From: Oceanobacillus limi
Lineage (GTDB): Bacteria > Bacillota > Bacilli > Bacillales > Amphibacillaceae
Length of the DNA: 64,000 nt
Direction: 5' to 3'
Assembly (NCBI RefSeq): GCF_900111445.1
Contig: NZ_FOHE01000010.1
Span: forward strand, 50,728-114,727
Under the pieces are notes generated by a model that had not been told where the DNA came from, did no database searches, and was given only the letters and a program-made list of their open reading frames with translations. The position numbers and the translations under genes are program-made. Of the stretch, positions 36,027 to 48,294 are shown one piece after another. The first letter of the stretch is position 1, and each line of letters starts with the position of its first letter.

Positions 36027-37273
36027 GCAACCTTCCCTATATCTTTTCGGTAAAAAAATTCATCTGTTCCACTCATTTTTGACAAGGAACGATAGACAGC
36101 ATCTGAAGCATCAGATAACATTTCTGACTTTGCCCCAATTAACAAAACTCTCCCGCCGTCTGATAGATAACCATTTGGTCCATTTTTCACACCAGCATAA
36201 ACTGGAAAAGATTTATCGTCAGGTGCAACGACCGGAACCGGAACATTCTTAAGATAAGCTCCCGGATACCCTTTAGATGCAAGCACAACTCCAAAACATG
36301 ACTTGGACTCCCAATCTAGTCTAGGATCATTACCATTCATGACATCAACCATCACCTGTAACAAGTCATTTTTCAATAACGGCAATACGACCTGTGTTTC
36401 AGGATCCCCAAACCGTGCATTAAATTCAATAACTTTTGGTCCGGATTCAGTCATCATTAATCCAGCATATAGAATTCCAGTAAAGGATCGATTCTCCTCT
36501 ACTAATCCATCCGCTGCCTTTTGCAATATTGCTTCTGTCGCAAACGCTAATACATCATCTGTAATATCAGACACCGGGGCATATGCTCCCATCCCACCAG
36601 TGTTCGGACCTTCATCATTTTCAAAGGCTCGTTTATGGTCGCGTGCAGGGATCATTGGGTACACATTCTTTCCATTCACAAAAGCCATCAGGGAAAATTC
36701 TCTCCCTTGTAAAAACTCTTCAATAACAATTGACTTGCCAGCTTCGGCAAAAGTTCCTGTAACCAGCATCTCATCAATCGCTCGCATTGCTTCTTCCTTC
36801 GTTTCGGCTACAATTACACCTTTTCCAGCTGCGAGGCCATCCGCTTTGATAACGATCGGGACTCCTCTTTGCTCTAAGTAGCTTTTCGCATCTTCCGCGT
36901 TAGTGAACGATTCATAGGCTGCTGTTGGAATATGATGTCGTTCCATAAACGCCTTTGAAAACTGCTTACTCCCTTCAATTAATGCAGCTTCTTTTGTCGG
37001 AGCAAAGATGTCCAGTCCTTCTTCATGAAATCGGTTAGCAATTCCCTCTAGTAAAGGGTTTTCTGGGCCAACCACGGTAAAATCAATCGCATTTTCCGTT
37101 ACAAAATCAACCAGACGATCGATATCCGTTTCTTCAATAGGTAGGCAGGTTGCAACCTCCTCCATCCCTCCATTACCAGGAGCAACATACAATTGATTGA
37201 TTTGTTCACTTCCAGCCAATTTCAACACCATACTATGCTCACGACCACCACGTCCGATCACTAAGACGTTCAT
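36014..37273 (-). CDS. purD: Phosphoribosylamine-glycine ligase
   Basis: This 419-residue ATP-grasp enzyme starts at ATG 37273 after AAGGGGG. Signatures are MNVLVIGRGGREHSMVLKLA, FTVVGPENPLLEGIANRFHE, VIKADGLAAGKGVIVAETKE, the GARS motif FNARFGDPETQVVLP and the C-terminal SDGGRVLLIGAKSEM. It makes glycinamide ribonucleotide from phosphoribosylamine and glycine (step 2 of IMP synthesis). It is the last gene of the operon, 12 nt after purH. Confidence 0.96.
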   Translation of the reverse strand: MNVLVIGRGGREHSMVLKLAGSEQINQLYVAPGNGGMEEVATCLPIEETDIDRLVDFVTENAIDFTVVGPENPLLEGIANRFHEEGLDIFAPTKEAALIEGSKQFSKAFMERHHIPTAAYESFTNAEDAKSYLEQRGVPIVIKADGLAAGKGVIVAETKEEAMRAIDEMLVTGTFAEAGKSIVIEEFLQGREFSLMAFVNGKNVYPMIPARDHKRAFENDEGPNTGGMGAYAPVSDITDDVLAFATEAILQKAADGLVEENRSFTGILYAGLMMTESGPKVIEFNARFGDPETQVVLPLLKNDLLQVMVDVMNGNDPRLDWESKSCFGVVLASKGYPGAYLKNVPVPVVAPDDKSFPVYAGVKNGPNGYLSDGGRVLLIGAKSEMLSDASDAVYRSLSKMSGTDEFFYRKDIGKVAKDT

Positions 37274-37285
37274 TTGCAAGCCCCC

Positions 37286-38818
37286 TTAATGTTTAAAATG
37301 ACGCATTTCTGTAAATACCATCGCAATCCCATGTTTATTACACATATCAATGGAATCCTGATCTCGCTTCGATCCACCTGGTTGAATAATTGCCGTAATC
37401 CCAGCTTTAGCAGCAGCCTCAACTGTGTCTGGCATTGGAAAGAATGCATCCGATGCCATAACCGCGTTGTGGGTTTTATCGCCTGCCTGTTCAATTGCGA
37501 TTTGAGCGGCACCTACTCGATTCATCTGACCTGCCCCCACCCCTATGGTTTGACTATGCTTAGCTAGTACGATTGCGTTTGATTTCACATGTTTGACAGC
37601 CTTCCATGCAAACAATAAATCTCTTATTTCTTGCTCAGAAGGCGCTCTCTCAGTTGCAACTGTTACCTCCGTTTCACGTATGCTTCCACGGTCATTGCTT
37701 TGAATTAATGCTCCCCCACCAACCGTTGTAATTTTATGATGCGGATGATCTTTCCCTTCCATCTGTAGCTCGAGCAAACGAATATTTTTCTTTTTCGTTA
37801 AAATTTCAAGTGCTTGCTCTGAAAAACGTGGTGCAATAATAATCTCCAAAAAGATCCCACTTAATTTTTCCGCTGTAGAAGCATCAATTTCTCTATTCAG
37901 TGCAACAATTCCACCAAAGATAGAGACTGGATCCGCGTCAAATGCTGTTTGGAAAGCTTCCTCTATCGTATCCCTTACGCCGATGCCACAGGGATTCATA
38001 TGTTTAACCGCAACCGCAGTCGGTTCGTTATACTCTGATAAAATTTCTAATGCAGCATTAGCATCTTGAATATTGTTATACGAAAGTTCTTTTCCATGTA
38101 ATTGCTTGGCTGTAGCCAAACTCAATCCTTTTTCCAGTGGATTTTTATAGAATGCCGCTTCCTGGTGTGGATTTTCCCCATAACGAAGGGATTGGACCTT
38201 TTCATATGTAATTGTATAATTTTCTGGAAAAGCTTCTTCTGTTTGCTCGGTAAAATAACTAGCAATCAGCGCATCATAATGAGCTGTATGACGGAATACC
38301 TTAGCAGCTAATTCCTTTCTAGTTGTTTCATCAAGGTCACCGGAACGTAATGCCTGTAAAATCGTTGGATAATCTGCAGGATCAACAACAACGGTAACAT
38401 CTTTATAGTTCTTGGCGGCTGCACGTAGCATGGTAGGTCCGCCAATATCAATATTCTCGATAATATCCTCATGGGAAGCATCTTGTTTTTCCAAGGTTTG
38501 CTTAAACGGATACAAATTGACAACAACAACATCTATTGGAGCGATGTTATTTTCAACTAGTTGTTTTTGATGTTCTTCTTTATCCCGCTTCGCCAGCAGT
38601 CCTCCATGAACCGATGGATGTAACGTCTTCACACGCCCGTCTAGTATTTCTGGAAATCCGGTAACATGATCAATCGCAACGGCAGGCACACCTGCTTCCT
38701 TTAGTTTTTTCAAGGTTCCTCCCGTAGAAACCACTTCATAATCTAGTTCCACAAGGCCTTGAGCAAACGCTACAATATTCTGTTTATCTGAAACACTGAT
38801 TAACGCTCGTTTATGCAT
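37286..38818 (-). CDS. purH: Bifunctional AICAR transformylase/IMP cyclohydrolase
   Basis: This 510-residue protein matches B. subtilis PurH (512). ATG 38818 is chosen because AAGGAG lies 7 nt upstream and the conserved N-terminus [20 protein letters not shown] begins there; the frame is open to 39001. The cyclohydrolase (MGS-like) part contains [20 protein letters not shown] and [20 protein letters not shown]. The transformylase part contains [36 protein letters not shown] and [19 protein letters not shown]. It does the last two steps to IMP. Unusually, 191 nt of noncoding sequence separate it from purN. Confidence 0.96.
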   Translation of the reverse strand: MHKRALISVSDKQNIVAFAQGLVELDYEVVSTGGTLKKLKEAGVPAVAIDHVTGFPEILDGRVKTLHPSVHGGLLAKRDKEEHQKQLVENNIAPIDVVVVNLYPFKQTLEKQDASHEDIIENIDIGGPTMLRAAAKNYKDVTVVVDPADYPTILQALRSGDLDETTRKELAAKVFRHTAHYDALIASYFTEQTEEAFPENYTITYEKVQSLRYGENPHQEAAFYKNPLEKGLSLATAKQLHGKELSYNNIQDANAALEILSEYNEPTAVAVKHMNPCGIGVRDTIEEAFQTAFDADPVSIFGGIVALNREIDASTAEKLSGIFLEIIIAPRFSEQALEILTKKKNIRLLELQMEGKDHPHHKITTVGGGALIQSNDRGSIRETEVTVATERAPSEQEIRDLLFAWKAVKHVKSNAIVLAKHSQTIGVGAGQMNRVGAAQIAIEQAGDKTHNAVMASDAFFPMPDTVEAAAKAGITAIIQPGGSKRDQDSIDMCNKHGIAMVFTEMRHFKH

Positions 38819-39009
38819 GTCATGACTCCTTACTATATTATTATGTGTTACATATACGAATCTGTAAGAGCAGTGGCTATGTTTAGAGATTTTGTCTGAT
38901 GTTTTCGGATTCACTTCCGATGTATTCGTGCTATCGTCTGTTGTTTTCTGGCTCTCACCGATTCCCCTTCTCTCCCCCCGATACTCTCTAACTTCATCCA
39001 TTAACTCTA
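38819..39009. repeat. Repeat-bearing spacer between purN and purH
   Basis: On the minus strand three tandem 21-bp units lie at 38886-38948: GAAAACAACAGACGATAGCA(C), GAATACATCGGAAGTGAATC(C) and GAAAACATCAGACAAAATCT(C). They share GAAaACAtCaGA. The preceding GTGAGAGCC continues the pattern. All other pur junctions are gaps of at most 15 nt or overlaps. Confidence 0.55.
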
Positions 39010-39597
39010 CTAGATTCCTTTATCGTACTTGCTAAACTCTATTAAAACGTCATTAATAACCTGTGGATACAAACGATGTTCTACTCGTTGAATCCGTTCC
39101 TTTAACGTTTTTTCCGTATCGTTTGGTAGAATCTCTACTTCTTCTTGTGCAACAATCCTCCCCGTATCAATTCCTTCATCAACATAATGAACTGTCACTC
39201 CAGTTTTTTCTACTCCTGCTTCCAATGCTTGTTTAATCGCGTCTTTCCCTGGAAACGCAGGTAATAAGGAAGGATGTATGTTCAGAATCCGATCCTCTCC
39301 TACTTCCACCAGCAAAGGGCTAAGAATCCGCATATATCCAGCTAAAAACATCCACCTTACTTCTGCATTAACTAAAGCCTTTAATAAATGGAGTTCATAT
39401 TCTAGTTTCGATTTATATTCGTTTGGATCAAATACATAGGTTGGTATTCCAGCATTTTCAGCCCGCTCGATCACTTTGGCTCCGGGATTATCACAAACCA
39501 ATAATACAATCTCACAAACGAGATCCTCATTATCTAACAATGCTTGAAAATTACTTCCATCCCCGGAAGCAAATACGGCAACTCTTATTTTACTCAT
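39010..39597 (-). CDS. purN: Phosphoribosylglycinamide formyltransferase
   Basis: This is a 195-residue protein, the same length as B. subtilis PurN. Motifs are [19 protein letters not shown] (phosphoribosyl-binding loop), [40 protein letters not shown] (catalytic Asn and His) and [20 protein letters not shown] (catalytic Asp). It transfers a formyl group from 10-formyltetrahydrofolate to GAR. It starts 2 nt after the purM stop. Confidence 0.96.
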   Translation of the reverse strand: MSKIRVAVFASGDGSNFQALLDNEDLVCEIVLLVCDNPGAKVIERAENAGIPTYVFDPNEYKSKLEYELHLLKALVNAEVRWMFLAGYMRILSPLLVEVGEDRILNIHPSLLPAFPGKDAIKQALEAGVEKTGVTVHYVDEGIDTGRIVAQEEVEILPNDTEKTLKERIQRVEHRLYPQVINDVLIEFSKYDKGI

Positions 39598-39599
39598 GG

Positions 39600-40613
39600 T
39601 TAGAAATGCACTCCTTCATCAGCTACTACTTTTCCTATTTGCACCGGATGCTCTCCATTCTGACGTAATACTATTTGCGTTAATTCTGCATCCGCTTCGG
39701 AAACAACAAGCGTCATCCCAATTCCCATATTAAAAACACCGTACATTTCATCATCAGGAATCTCACCCAATTCTTGTAAAAAAGTAAAAATCTCTGGTAC
39801 CTTCCAAGCCGACCGATCGATATCCACTCCTAATCCGTTTGGCAACATCCGTGGAATATTTTCATAGAAACCACCACCAGTAATATGCGCGATCCCCTTT
39901 ACATGTACTTTTTTTAGAGCAGCGCCAATAGGTTTGGCGTATATTCTAGTTGGCGCTAGTAACGCTTCACCAAGCGGCCTAGATAAACGAGCATAGCTAT
40001 GGCCTAAATCATACCCTTTTACTAGTTTTCGTACTAGCGAGTATCCATTAGAATGAATCCCACTTGAAGGCAATCCAATCACGACATCTCCGGCCTGAAT
40101 CGTTTCACCTGTTATCAGATTAGATTTTTCCGCGATACCAACCACAAAACCGGCAAGGTCATACTCATTTTCCTCATACATACCAGGCATTTCAGCTGTT
40201 TCTCCACCGATTAAAGCAGTGCCGGCTTCCACACACCCATTCGAAATTCCTGCAACAACCTGTTCAATCATCGCTGGGTCATTTTTTCCGCAGGCGATAT
40301 AGTCAAGAAAAAACAAGGGTTGAGCACCTTGGGCTACAATATCATTGACACACATAGCAACAAGATCGATGCCTACTGAATCATGTTTTCCTAACTCGAA
40401 AGCCAACCGCAGCTTTGTACCAACACCATCTGTTCCTGATACTAAAACAGGCTCTTTATAGTTAAACGAAGATAACTCAAATAACCCAGCAAACGCACCA
40501 ATGCCACCTAACACCTCGGAACGACCCGTTTTGGCAATATGCTTTTTCATACGTTCTACTGCTTCATAGCCTTTTTCAACATCTACTCCGGCTTCTTTAT
40601 ACACGTTTGACAC
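39600..40613 (-). CDS. purM: Phosphoribosylformylglycinamidine cyclo-ligase
   Basis: This 337-residue AIR synthetase starts at GTG 40613. Motifs are [80 protein letters not shown] and [19 protein letters not shown]. It closes the imidazole ring of AIR using ATP. It lies 15 nt after purF. Confidence 0.96.
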   Translation of the reverse strand: MSNVYKEAGVDVEKGYEAVERMKKHIAKTGRSEVLGGIGAFAGLFELSSFNYKEPVLVSGTDGVGTKLRLAFELGKHDSVGIDLVAMCVNDIVAQGAQPLFFLDYIACGKNDPAMIEQVVAGISNGCVEAGTALIGGETAEMPGMYEENEYDLAGFVVGIAEKSNLITGETIQAGDVVIGLPSSGIHSNGYSLVRKLVKGYDLGHSYARLSRPLGEALLAPTRIYAKPIGAALKKVHVKGIAHITGGGFYENIPRMLPNGLGVDIDRSAWKVPEIFTFLQELGEIPDDEMYGVFNMGIGMTLVVSEADAELTQIVLRQNGEHPVQIGKVVADEGVHF

Positions 40614-40628
40614 GTTGACACCCTCTTT

Positions 40629-42038
40629 TTAACATCTAGTATAGGCAATTTCCGTTTGGTCTTTTTCGGTCACTGGATACTTTCCAGTCATGCATGCCAT
40701 ACAAACTCCTTGGTTCATCGATTCTTCCTTCACGATCGCGTGCTCCAGTCCTGAAGCAGATAAATAAGCTACACTATCTGCTCCAACTAATGCACATATT
40801 TCATCAATGGAGTGGTTTGCTGCGATCAATTCTTGCTTGGTGGACATATCAATCCCGTAAAAACATGGGTTCTGGATAGCTGGTGAAGCAATACGTACAT
40901 GAACCTCTTTTGCCCCAGCGTCCTTTAGCATCCGTACAATTCGACGGCTCGTTGTCCCCCTTACGATTGAGTCGTCAATCATAATGACACGCTTCCCCTC
41001 GACAATCCCTCGTACTGGAGATAGTTTCATTTTCACCCCTTGTTCACGCAGCTCCTGTGAGGGTTGAATAAATGTTCTACCGGTATATCTATTTTTTATA
41101 AGTCCAATTTCATAAGGAATCCCACTTTGCTCGGCATAGCCAATGGCAGCGGATATACTAGAATCTGGAACACCCGTAACAATATCTGCATTTACTGGCG
41201 CCTCTTTCGCCAATTCAATTCCCATTTTTTTACGTGAAGCATGAACATTCACATGATTTAAATCACTGTCTGGTCTGGAGAAGTAAACATATTCCATTGC
41301 ACAAAGATTTCGTTGTTCTAATTCCGCAAACCTTGTTGTATCCATACCTTGCTCGCTAATTGTAATTAATTCCCCTGGATATACCTCTCGTTCATAAGTG
41401 GCACCAATAATATCAAACGCACATGTTTCCGAAGCAACGACATAGGCACTTCCTAACCTACCAATAGATAGCGGACGTAATCCCCTTGGATCTAAAGCAA
41501 CATACATTTTATGCTCATCTAGTAGAATAAAGGCATAAGCCCCTACTAATCGTTTTAAGGCATCCTTCAATGCTACTTCGATATTGTTTTTCTCACTTCG
41601 TTTAATTAAATGCGCCAATACTTCTGTATCGGAAGAAGTTTGTAGTATACTACCAGCTGATTCTAGCTCCCCACGTAACGAATAGGCATTCATGATATTT
41701 CCATTATGTGCTAGTGCCATGCTTCCTTTTTGGGAACGAAACAAAAGTGGTTGCACATTGTCAATTGACCTTTCCCCTTGCGTTGCGTAGCGAACATGAC
41801 CGATGGCGGCATGCCCCCTTAAGGTCGAGAAATCGACATTTTTAAACACGTCATTTACAAGACCTTGCTTTTTATGAAGCTTTAATGTATTCCCATCTGT
41901 TGTTACGACACCAGCACCTTCTTGACCACGATGCTGAAGTGCATGAAGACCGTAATAGGTTATTTCCGCTGCTTTCTCGTGCCCCCAAATACCAAACACA
42001 CCACATTCTTCGTTTAAGCCTCTGATTTCAGCAAGCAT
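40629..42038 (-). CDS. purF: Amidophosphoribosyltransferase
   Basis: This 469-residue protein starts at ATG 42038 after AAAGGGGC. The first 11 residues ([11 protein letters not shown]) are a propeptide cut to expose the catalytic N-terminal Cys of [12 protein letters not shown]. Further motifs are [32 protein letters not shown] and the PRPP loop [18 protein letters not shown]. The C-terminal [16 protein letters not shown] supplies the Cys pair for the 4Fe-4S cluster of the Bacillus-type enzyme. It makes phosphoribosylamine (the committed step) and is feedback-inhibited by AMP and GMP. It overlaps purL by 25 nt. Confidence 0.96.
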   Translation of the reverse strand: MLAEIRGLNEECGVFGIWGHEKAAEITYYGLHALQHRGQEGAGVVTTDGNTLKLHKKQGLVNDVFKNVDFSTLRGHAAIGHVRYATQGERSIDNVQPLLFRSQKGSMALAHNGNIMNAYSLRGELESAGSILQTSSDTEVLAHLIKRSEKNNIEVALKDALKRLVGAYAFILLDEHKMYVALDPRGLRPLSIGRLGSAYVVASETCAFDIIGATYEREVYPGELITISEQGMDTTRFAELEQRNLCAMEYVYFSRPDSDLNHVNVHASRKKMGIELAKEAPVNADIVTGVPDSSISAAIGYAEQSGIPYEIGLIKNRYTGRTFIQPSQELREQGVKMKLSPVRGIVEGKRVIMIDDSIVRGTTSRRIVRMLKDAGAKEVHVRIASPAIQNPCFYGIDMSTKQELIAANHSIDEICALVGADSVAYLSASGLEHAIVKEESMNQGVCMACMTGKYPVTEKDQTEIAYTRC

Positions 42039-44242
42039 GGGATAGCCCCTTTCCAAAGTTTGCGTAAGTCTTCCACTTTTTCTTCTATGACACGAGTACC
42101 TGAAGCTTTTAGGCTTAACCTATCATCCTCTGTAACCATTCCAATTGGAACTGCATCTGTTACTAATTCTTCAAATGCTACGCTATGTTCCGGTTTCACA
42201 GATACTAGAAAGCGAGATTGCGTTTCACTAAACAACGCTACCGTTCTATCACCTTGAACCTCCACATCTATACCAAGACCTTTTCCATTGAATACACTCT
42301 CTGCTAGCGCAACAGCTAATCCACCCTCTGCTACATCATGTGCTGATGAAACAAGCCCACGTTGAATCGCTTCTAATAATTGCTGTTGTCGTGTCGCCTC
42401 AACTTCTAAATCTATCGCTGGCGCTTTTCCTCGATACGTTCCTTCGGTGATGTTTTGCAATTCACTTCCTGCAAATTCTGCCTTTGTCTCCCCAATGACA
42501 TAGATGCAATCACCAGCTTGCTGGAAGTGACTTGGTGTAATATGCTCTACTGATTCATGTAGTCCTACCATCCCGACAATTGGTGTTGGAAAAATCGCCT
42601 TTCCTTTCGATTGGTTATACAATGAAACATTCCCACTAATGACAGGCGTACCCAGTGCAGTACATGCTGCACGCATTCCTTCGATGCTTTTTTCCATTTG
42701 CCAAAACACTTCTGGATTCGTTGGATTACCAAAGTTAAGACCATCTGTCAGTCCTAAGGGACGCGCACCAGAGCAAACTAGATTACGTGCCGCTTCAGCA
42801 ACAGCTATTTTTCCACCTGTTTCCGGATCTAAATAAATGTAACGCGAATTACAATCCGTTGTAATCGCCAATGCTTTATCGGTTCCTTTAACCCGCAATA
42901 CCGCTGCATCAGATCCTGGTGTGACAATTGTATTCGTTTGTACCATGGAATCGTACTGATCATAAACCCATTCCTTACTTGCAATGGTTGGTTGCTGTAA
43001 AAGCCGTTTCAGCATATCCGCATGGTTTTCTACGTATGGAATTTCCGTTTCCAGGCTCTGAAATTCCTGGAAGTAACGTGCCTCGACGGATGGCATATGG
43101 TACACTGGTGCCTCTTCAGCTAACGCATCAACGGGAATTTCCGCCTGAACTTCTCCATGCTGTTTAATGCGAAAAAACTTTTCCTCGACAACCTGCCCTA
43201 CCGCTACTGCTTGGAGGCCATATTTTTCAAACACATCGATAATCTCTTGTTCACGACCTTTTTTAACGACCATTAGCATCCGTTCTTGGGATTCGGATAG
43301 CATTAATTCGTAGGCATTCATATTCTGTTCCCGTTGTGGAACGCTATCTAAATCCATTTCCATACCTGTACCTGCTTTACTTGCCATTTCACTAGCGGAT
43401 GACGTTAAACCAGCAGCTCCCATATCTTGCATCCCTACTAAAGCATCGGAATGAATTACTTCTAAGCAAGCTTCTATTAAAAGTTTTTCCATAAACGGAT
43501 CACCGACTTGCACCGCAGGACGGTCCTTATCGGAATCCTCAGCTAAATCATCCGAAGCAAACGTGGCACCGTGAATCCCATCTCGCCCTGTTGGAGCTCC
43601 AGCATACAATACGGTATTCCCAATTCCAGATGCGATTCCTTTTTGAATCTCATCATGGTTAATCAAGCCAATACACATTGCATTGACAAGTGGATTATCC
43701 TCATAGCTCTCATCAAACTGTACTTCTCCACCCACTGTTGGGACGCCAACACAGTTCCCGTAGCCAGCAATTCCATTTACCACTTCAGAAAATAAATATT
43801 TCACACGCTCGTTCGTTAAATTTCCAAACCGTAATGAATTCATTAAAGCAATTGGACGAGCCCCCATTGAAAACACGTCACGTATAATTCCACCTACACC
43901 TGTTGCGGCACCTTGGTATGGTTCAACTGCAGAAGGATGGTTATGACTCTCGATTTTAAATACAACTGCTTGATTGTCTCCAATATCAATAATTCCAGCA
44001 CCTTCCCCAGGACCTTGTAACACATGTGGTGCTTTGGTTGGGAATTTTTTTAGTAGTGGCTTGGATGTTTTGTAACTACAGTGCTCCGACCACATGACAG
44101 AGAATATTCCTGTCTCGGTGAAATTTGGGAGCCGCCCTAGAATTCTCTCGATCGCTTGAAATTCCTGGTCACTTAATCCCATCTCTTGATATATCTTGGT
44201 ACGCTCAATTTCTTCTGGACTAATTTCATACGCTTGCAACAT
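42014..44242 (-). CDS. purL: Phosphoribosylformylglycinamidine synthase subunit PurL
   Basis: This is a 742-residue protein, identical in length to B. subtilis PurL. Motifs are [75 protein letters not shown] and [19 protein letters not shown]. It is the ATP-dependent synthetase part of the PurSQL complex (FGAR to FGAM). It overlaps purQ by 17 nt and purF by 25 nt. Confidence 0.97.
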   Translation of the reverse strand: MLQAYEISPEEIERTKIYQEMGLSDQEFQAIERILGRLPNFTETGIFSVMWSEHCSYKTSKPLLKKFPTKAPHVLQGPGEGAGIIDIGDNQAVVFKIESHNHPSAVEPYQGAATGVGGIIRDVFSMGARPIALMNSLRFGNLTNERVKYLFSEVVNGIAGYGNCVGVPTVGGEVQFDESYEDNPLVNAMCIGLINHDEIQKGIASGIGNTVLYAGAPTGRDGIHGATFASDDLAEDSDKDRPAVQVGDPFMEKLLIEACLEVIHSDALVGMQDMGAAGLTSSASEMASKAGTGMEMDLDSVPQREQNMNAYELMLSESQERMLMVVKKGREQEIIDVFEKYGLQAVAVGQVVEEKFFRIKQHGEVQAEIPVDALAEEAPVYHMPSVEARYFQEFQSLETEIPYVENHADMLKRLLQQPTIASKEWVYDQYDSMVQTNTIVTPGSDAAVLRVKGTDKALAITTDCNSRYIYLDPETGGKIAVAEAARNLVCSGARPLGLTDGLNFGNPTNPEVFWQMEKSIEGMRAACTALGTPVISGNVSLYNQSKGKAIFPTPIVGMVGLHESVEHITPSHFQQAGDCIYVIGETKAEFAGSELQNITEGTYRGKAPAIDLEVEATRQQQLLEAIQRGLVSSAHDVAEGGLAVALAESVFNGKGLGIDVEVQGDRTVALFSETQSRFLVSVKPEHSVAFEELVTDAVPIGMVTEDDRLSLKASGTRVIEEKVEDLRKLWKGAIPCLLKSEA

Positions 44243-44912
44243 CGTAGGCTTCCCTCCAGTTCTGGATGATTGACTGAAATAACTTTACTCCATCATCACT
44301 TCCAAGCAATGATTCTACCGCGCGTTCTGGATGTGGCATCATCCCTAAGACATTACCTTCCTTGTTGATAATCCCGGCAATGTTGGCAACCGAACCATTG
44401 GGATTATCTTTATATGTAAAAACGATTTGGTTATTCGTTTTTAGGTTCGCTAATGTCTCTTCATCACAAAAATAATTCCCCTCACCATGTGCAATGGGAA
44501 ACCGAACAACTTCCCCTTGCAAATAATTGGTGGTGAACATGGTTTGATTATTGTCGACAACTATATCTTCTTGATGGCACATAAACGATAACTTTTCATT
44601 GCGCATTAATGCGCCAGGTAATAACCCTGCTTCGGTTAACACTTGGAATCCATTACACACACCTAATACAGGTTTTCCTTTTGCAGCATGCTCAACAACT
44701 TGTTGAATGACAGTGGACGTCGCAGCAACAGCGCCAGAACGGAGGTAATCCCCATAGGAAAATCCTCCAGGTAATAATATTCCATCATAATCTGCTAGAT
44801 TGCTATTTTCATACCAAACGAGTTCTGCTTCTTCTCCTAGCACTTCCTTAACGGCGTGGTACATATCACGGTCACAGTTTGATCCTGGAAAAACAATGAC
44901 GGCAAACTTCAC
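44226..44912 (-). CDS. purQ: Phosphoribosylformylglycinamidine synthase subunit PurQ
   Basis: This 228-residue class I glutamine amidotransferase has [20 protein letters not shown] at the N-terminus, [20 protein letters not shown], the nucleophile in [20 protein letters not shown] and the His-Glu pair in [20 protein letters not shown]. It provides ammonia to PurL through PurS. Its ATG overlaps the purS stop (ATGA type). Confidence 0.96.
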   Translation of the reverse strand: MKFAVIVFPGSNCDRDMYHAVKEVLGEEAELVWYENSNLADYDGILLPGGFSYGDYLRSGAVAATSTVIQQVVEHAAKGKPVLGVCNGFQVLTEAGLLPGALMRNEKLSFMCHQEDIVVDNNQTMFTTNYLQGEVVRFPIAHGEGNYFCDEETLANLKTNNQIVFTYKDNPNGSVANIAGIINKEGNVLGMMPHPERAVESLLGSDDGVKLFQSIIQNWREAYDVASV

Positions 44913-45160
44913 GAGCGAACAGCCTCCTCTACATCAAAGCGGTAATCCTCAATGACTGGATTAGCTAACAATTTGTCACACATCACTTTCACACGTTCTT
45001 CTAGATTCGGCCCATCTTCCACTTGCAGTTCCAAATACTTCCCAACACGTGCGTCCTTCACCTCATCATAGCCTAAGGAATTTAATGACTCTTGAATTGC
45101 TTTCCCTTGCGGATCCAATACACCTTGCTTCAATGTAATGTAAACTGTTACGTTTCTCAT
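44909..45160 (-). CDS. purS: Phosphoribosylformylglycinamidine synthase subunit PurS
   Basis: This 83-residue protein has [40 protein letters not shown] and [13 protein letters not shown]. It bridges PurQ and PurL in the FGAM synthase of Gram-positive bacteria. It overlaps purC and purQ by 4 nt each. Confidence 0.96.
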   Translation of the reverse strand: MRNVTVYITLKQGVLDPQGKAIQESLNSLGYDEVKDARVGKYLELQVEDGPNLEERVKVMCDKLLANPVIEDYRFDVEEAVRS

Positions 45161-45870
45161 GATCTTGCCTCCAGTCGTTGTAATATTTCCTCATAAACTT
45201 TCAGTAAATCTCCAGTCCCCTGCCGGAAAACATCTTTATCCATTTTCTCACCGGATTGTCTATCCCATAACCGACATGTATCTGGTGAAATTTCATCTGA
45301 CAACACAATCGTCCCATCAACCAAACGCCCAAATTCCAGTTTGAAATCTATCAAGTCAAGATCAATAGATTCAAACAACTCCAGTAGAGCAGTATTTATT
45401 TCCAATGCTTTAGCCTTTATTTCGTTTAATTCAGCATAGGAGAGATCCGTTAAAAGCAGAGCATGGTCATCATTGATTAACGGATCATCCAAGTCGTCAT
45501 TTTTCAAAAACAACTCAATCAATGGGGCACGAAAAGCTACTTTTTCCTGAAAACCAAGCCGTTTGACAATACTACCAGTCGCTACATTTCGCACGACAAC
45601 TTCAAGCGGGATTATTTCGGTCTCATATACGAGTTGCTCGGTTTCATTTAATCGTTCAATAAAATGGCTAGGAATCCTGTTTTGTTGCAAGTAAGGAAAA
45701 ATCCGTGCAGAAATTTCATTATTTAAGCGTCCTTTTCCCTTAAAACTTTCCTTCTTTTTCCCATTAAAGGCGGTAGCATCATTTTTGTAAGATAATACAA
45801 GTTGATTCGATGCTGTTTCTGCACGATATACTTTCTTCGCCTTGCCCTCATACAATAGCTCTGCTTTCAT
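45157..45870 (-). CDS. purC: SAICAR synthetase
   Basis: This 237-residue protein starts at ATG 45870, set by GAGGTG 6 nt upstream; the open frame extends to 45879. Motifs are LLYEGKAKKVYRAETASNQL, VLSYKNDATAFNGKKKESFK, PLEVVVRNVATGSIVKRLGF, LIDFKLEFGRLVDGTIVLSD and EISPDTCRLWD. It joins aspartate to CAIR. It follows purB by 10 nt. Confidence 0.96.
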   Translation of the reverse strand: MKAELLYEGKAKKVYRAETASNQLVLSYKNDATAFNGKKKESFKGKGRLNNEISARIFPYLQQNRIPSHFIERLNETEQLVYETEIIPLEVVVRNVATGSIVKRLGFQEKVAFRAPLIELFLKNDDLDDPLINDDHALLLTDLSYAELNEIKAKALEINTALLELFESIDLDLIDFKLEFGRLVDGTIVLSDEISPDTCRLWDRQSGEKMDKDVFRQGTGDLLKVYEEILQRLEARS

Positions 45871-45880
45871 CCATTTCACC

Positions 45881-47176
45881 TCAGCTTAAGCCAATGCGGT
45901 CAAAGATAGCATCAACATTTTTTAAGTGGTACGTGTAATCGAAACAATCATCTATCTCTTCTTTTGTTAGCAGATTGGTAATTTGCTCATCTGCTTCAAC
46001 TAATTGTTTAAAATGGGTTTCTGTCTCCCATGCTCGCATTGCTTTTGGTTGGACGATGTCATACGCGGTTTCTCTTGACATCCCTTTATCAATTAATGTT
46101 AGTAGGACACGCTGCGAGAAGATAACCCCGTGCGTTTTGTCGATATTTCGTTTCATATTTTCTGGGAATACCGTGAGATTTTTTACGATGCTTGCAAATC
46201 GGTTAAGCATATAATTTAGTGCAATTGTCGCATCTGGCAAGATAACCCGTTCTGCAGAAGAATGGGAAATGTCACGTTCATGCCATAAGGAAACATTTTC
46301 ATAAGCAGTTACCATATGTCCTCGGATCACCCGTGCCATACCAGTCATATTTTCCGAGCCAATTGGATTTCGCTTATGCGGCATCGCTGAAGAACCTTTT
46401 TGTCCTTTTGCAAAAAATTCCTCTACTTCACGTGTTTCCGTCTTTTGCAGTCCACGAATTTCTGTTGCCATTTTCTCAATGGATGTTGCAATTAGTGCAA
46501 GCGTTGATACATATGCAGCATGGCGGTCGCGTTGTAAGGTTTGTGTCGAAACCGGTGCTGGTGAAAGCCCTAAATTTTTACAAACATAGCTTTCTACAAA
46601 TGGATCAATATTGGCATATGTACCGACAGCTCCAGACAGCTTACCAAATTCAATATTGTCTGCTGCCAGTTCAAAACGTTCTACATTCCGCTTCATTTCT
46701 TCATACCATAAGGCAAGCTTTAACCCAAATGTAGTTGGTTCTGCATGAACACCATGCGTTCTCCCCATCATCACCGTATGTTTATGTTCGTTTGCTTTAT
46801 CTTTTAGGATTTCAATAAAATTTAAAAGATCTTTACGGATTATTTCATTTGCTTGCTTTAATAAATAGGAAAGTGCCGTATCCACAACATCTGTAGACGT
46901 TAATCCATAGTGCACCCATTTCCTTTCCTCACCAAGTGTTTCCGAAACAGCACGTGTGAATGCGACAACATCATGCCTTGTTTGTTGTTCAATCTCGTAA
47001 ATTCGGTTGATATCGAATGATGCCCTTTCACGGATTTTTGTTACATCCTCTTTCGGAATAACTCCAAGCTCACTCCAGGCCTCACATGCTAAAATTTCCA
47101 CCTCTAGCCAAGCATTAAATTTATTTTCCTCTGTCCAAATGGATCCCATTTCTTCTCTGGTGTAACGATCAATCAT
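45881..47176 (-). CDS. purB: Adenylosuccinate lyase
   Basis: This 431-residue protein is the same length as B. subtilis PurB. Motifs are [60 protein letters not shown] and the fumarase-superfamily signature [20 protein letters not shown] (catalytic Ser loop). It acts twice: SAICAR to AICAR and adenylosuccinate to AMP. It overlaps the purK stop by 4 nt. Confidence 0.97.
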   Translation of the reverse strand: MIDRYTREEMGSIWTEENKFNAWLEVEILACEAWSELGVIPKEDVTKIRERASFDINRIYEIEQQTRHDVVAFTRAVSETLGEERKWVHYGLTSTDVVDTALSYLLKQANEIIRKDLLNFIEILKDKANEHKHTVMMGRTHGVHAEPTTFGLKLALWYEEMKRNVERFELAADNIEFGKLSGAVGTYANIDPFVESYVCKNLGLSPAPVSTQTLQRDRHAAYVSTLALIATSIEKMATEIRGLQKTETREVEEFFAKGQKGSSAMPHKRNPIGSENMTGMARVIRGHMVTAYENVSLWHERDISHSSAERVILPDATIALNYMLNRFASIVKNLTVFPENMKRNIDKTHGVIFSQRVLLTLIDKGMSRETAYDIVQPKAMRAWETETHFKQLVEADEQITNLLTKEEIDDCFDYTYHLKNVDAIFDRIGLS

Positions 47177-48294
47177 TGTTTTGCCTCCTCAAGTTGTTCC
47201 AACTGTTTGGTTATTTTATTACCGACATAAGTAATATGCCCCATTTTCCGTTTTGGTTTCGCTTCATCTTTGCCGTATAAATGAATAAACCCTTGGGAAG
47301 ATGTAGCTATTGTTTTTTGTATTGTTTCGATATCTTCTCCTAAAATATTAACCATTGTCGCATGCTCCCACAACTGAACCGGAATAAACGGAAGACCACA
47401 TATCGCTCGAATATGCTGCGAAAATTGAGAAACGGAGCATGCCTCTATCGTATAATGTCCTGAATTATGAGGTCGTGGCGCCATTTCATTAATGAAAATG
47501 GAATCTCCATCTACAAACATTTCAATAGCAAATGTACCAACAATATTCATCTCCTCGGCAATCAGAGCAGCAGCCTCCAATGCCTGTTTTTCTACTTGAT
47601 CGGAGGTTCGTGCCGGAACAATTGACCGATATAAAATATGGTCCTTATGCTCATTTTCTGCAATTGGAAAAAATTCCATTCCCCCTGCTTGTGATCTAGT
47701 AAAAATTACAGATATTTCTTTCTCAAACGGAATCCATTCTTCGATAATGCAGTAGGAATGCTTTTCAGCAAAATCTATTGCGGCAGGAATCGCGTTACGC
47801 GAAGGGAGCTTTAATTGTCCCTTTCCGTCGTAACCACCTCGACATGTCTTAATCACTGCCGGGAATGAAACGTTTTGGATCGCCTGCCTACACTCCTCGC
47901 CACTTTTTACAATCTGAAAATTTGGAATGGGCAAATTCAACTTACGCATCAGTTGCTTTTCTTTTTCACGGTTTTGGGTTACTTCTAAAGCATAGGACCC
48001 TTGAGGCAATTTCCCTTGCTGTTCTATATAGGATGCTGCTTTTAAATCAACATTTTCAAATTCGTAGGTAACGACATCACTAGCCTCTGTTAACGCTTCT
48101 ATGGCCTCCATGTCATGATAAGCTGCCGTGAGTTGTTGGTCAGAAACTTGAGCCGCCGGACCATTCGGTGTTGGATCCAAGACCACTACTCGATATCCCA
48201 TATATTTTGCAGCAATGGCCATCATTCTTCCCAATTGACCGCCACCAATAATTCCAATTGTCTGGTTTGGAAGGATGGTTTTACTTGTTTGCAA
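47173..48294 (-). CDS. purK: N5-carboxyaminoimidazole ribonucleotide synthetase
   Basis: This 373-residue ATP-grasp enzyme starts at TTG 48294 after GAGGGAAG. Motifs are [60 protein letters not shown] and [20 protein letters not shown]. It carboxylates AIR with bicarbonate and ATP. It overlaps purE by 14 nt. Confidence 0.96.
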   Translation of the reverse strand: MQTSKTILPNQTIGIIGGGQLGRMMAIAAKYMGYRVVVLDPTPNGPAAQVSDQQLTAAYHDMEAIEALTEASDVVTYEFENVDLKAASYIEQQGKLPQGSYALEVTQNREKEKQLMRKLNLPIPNFQIVKSGEECRQAIQNVSFPAVIKTCRGGYDGKGQLKLPSRNAIPAAIDFAEKHSYCIIEEWIPFEKEISVIFTRSQAGGMEFFPIAENEHKDHILYRSIVPARTSDQVEKQALEAAALIAEEMNIVGTFAIEMFVDGDSIFINEMAPRPHNSGHYTIEACSVSQFSQHIRAICGLPFIPVQLWEHATMVNILGEDIETIQKTIATSSQGFIHLYGKDEAKPKRKMGHITYVGNKITKQLEQLEEAKQ

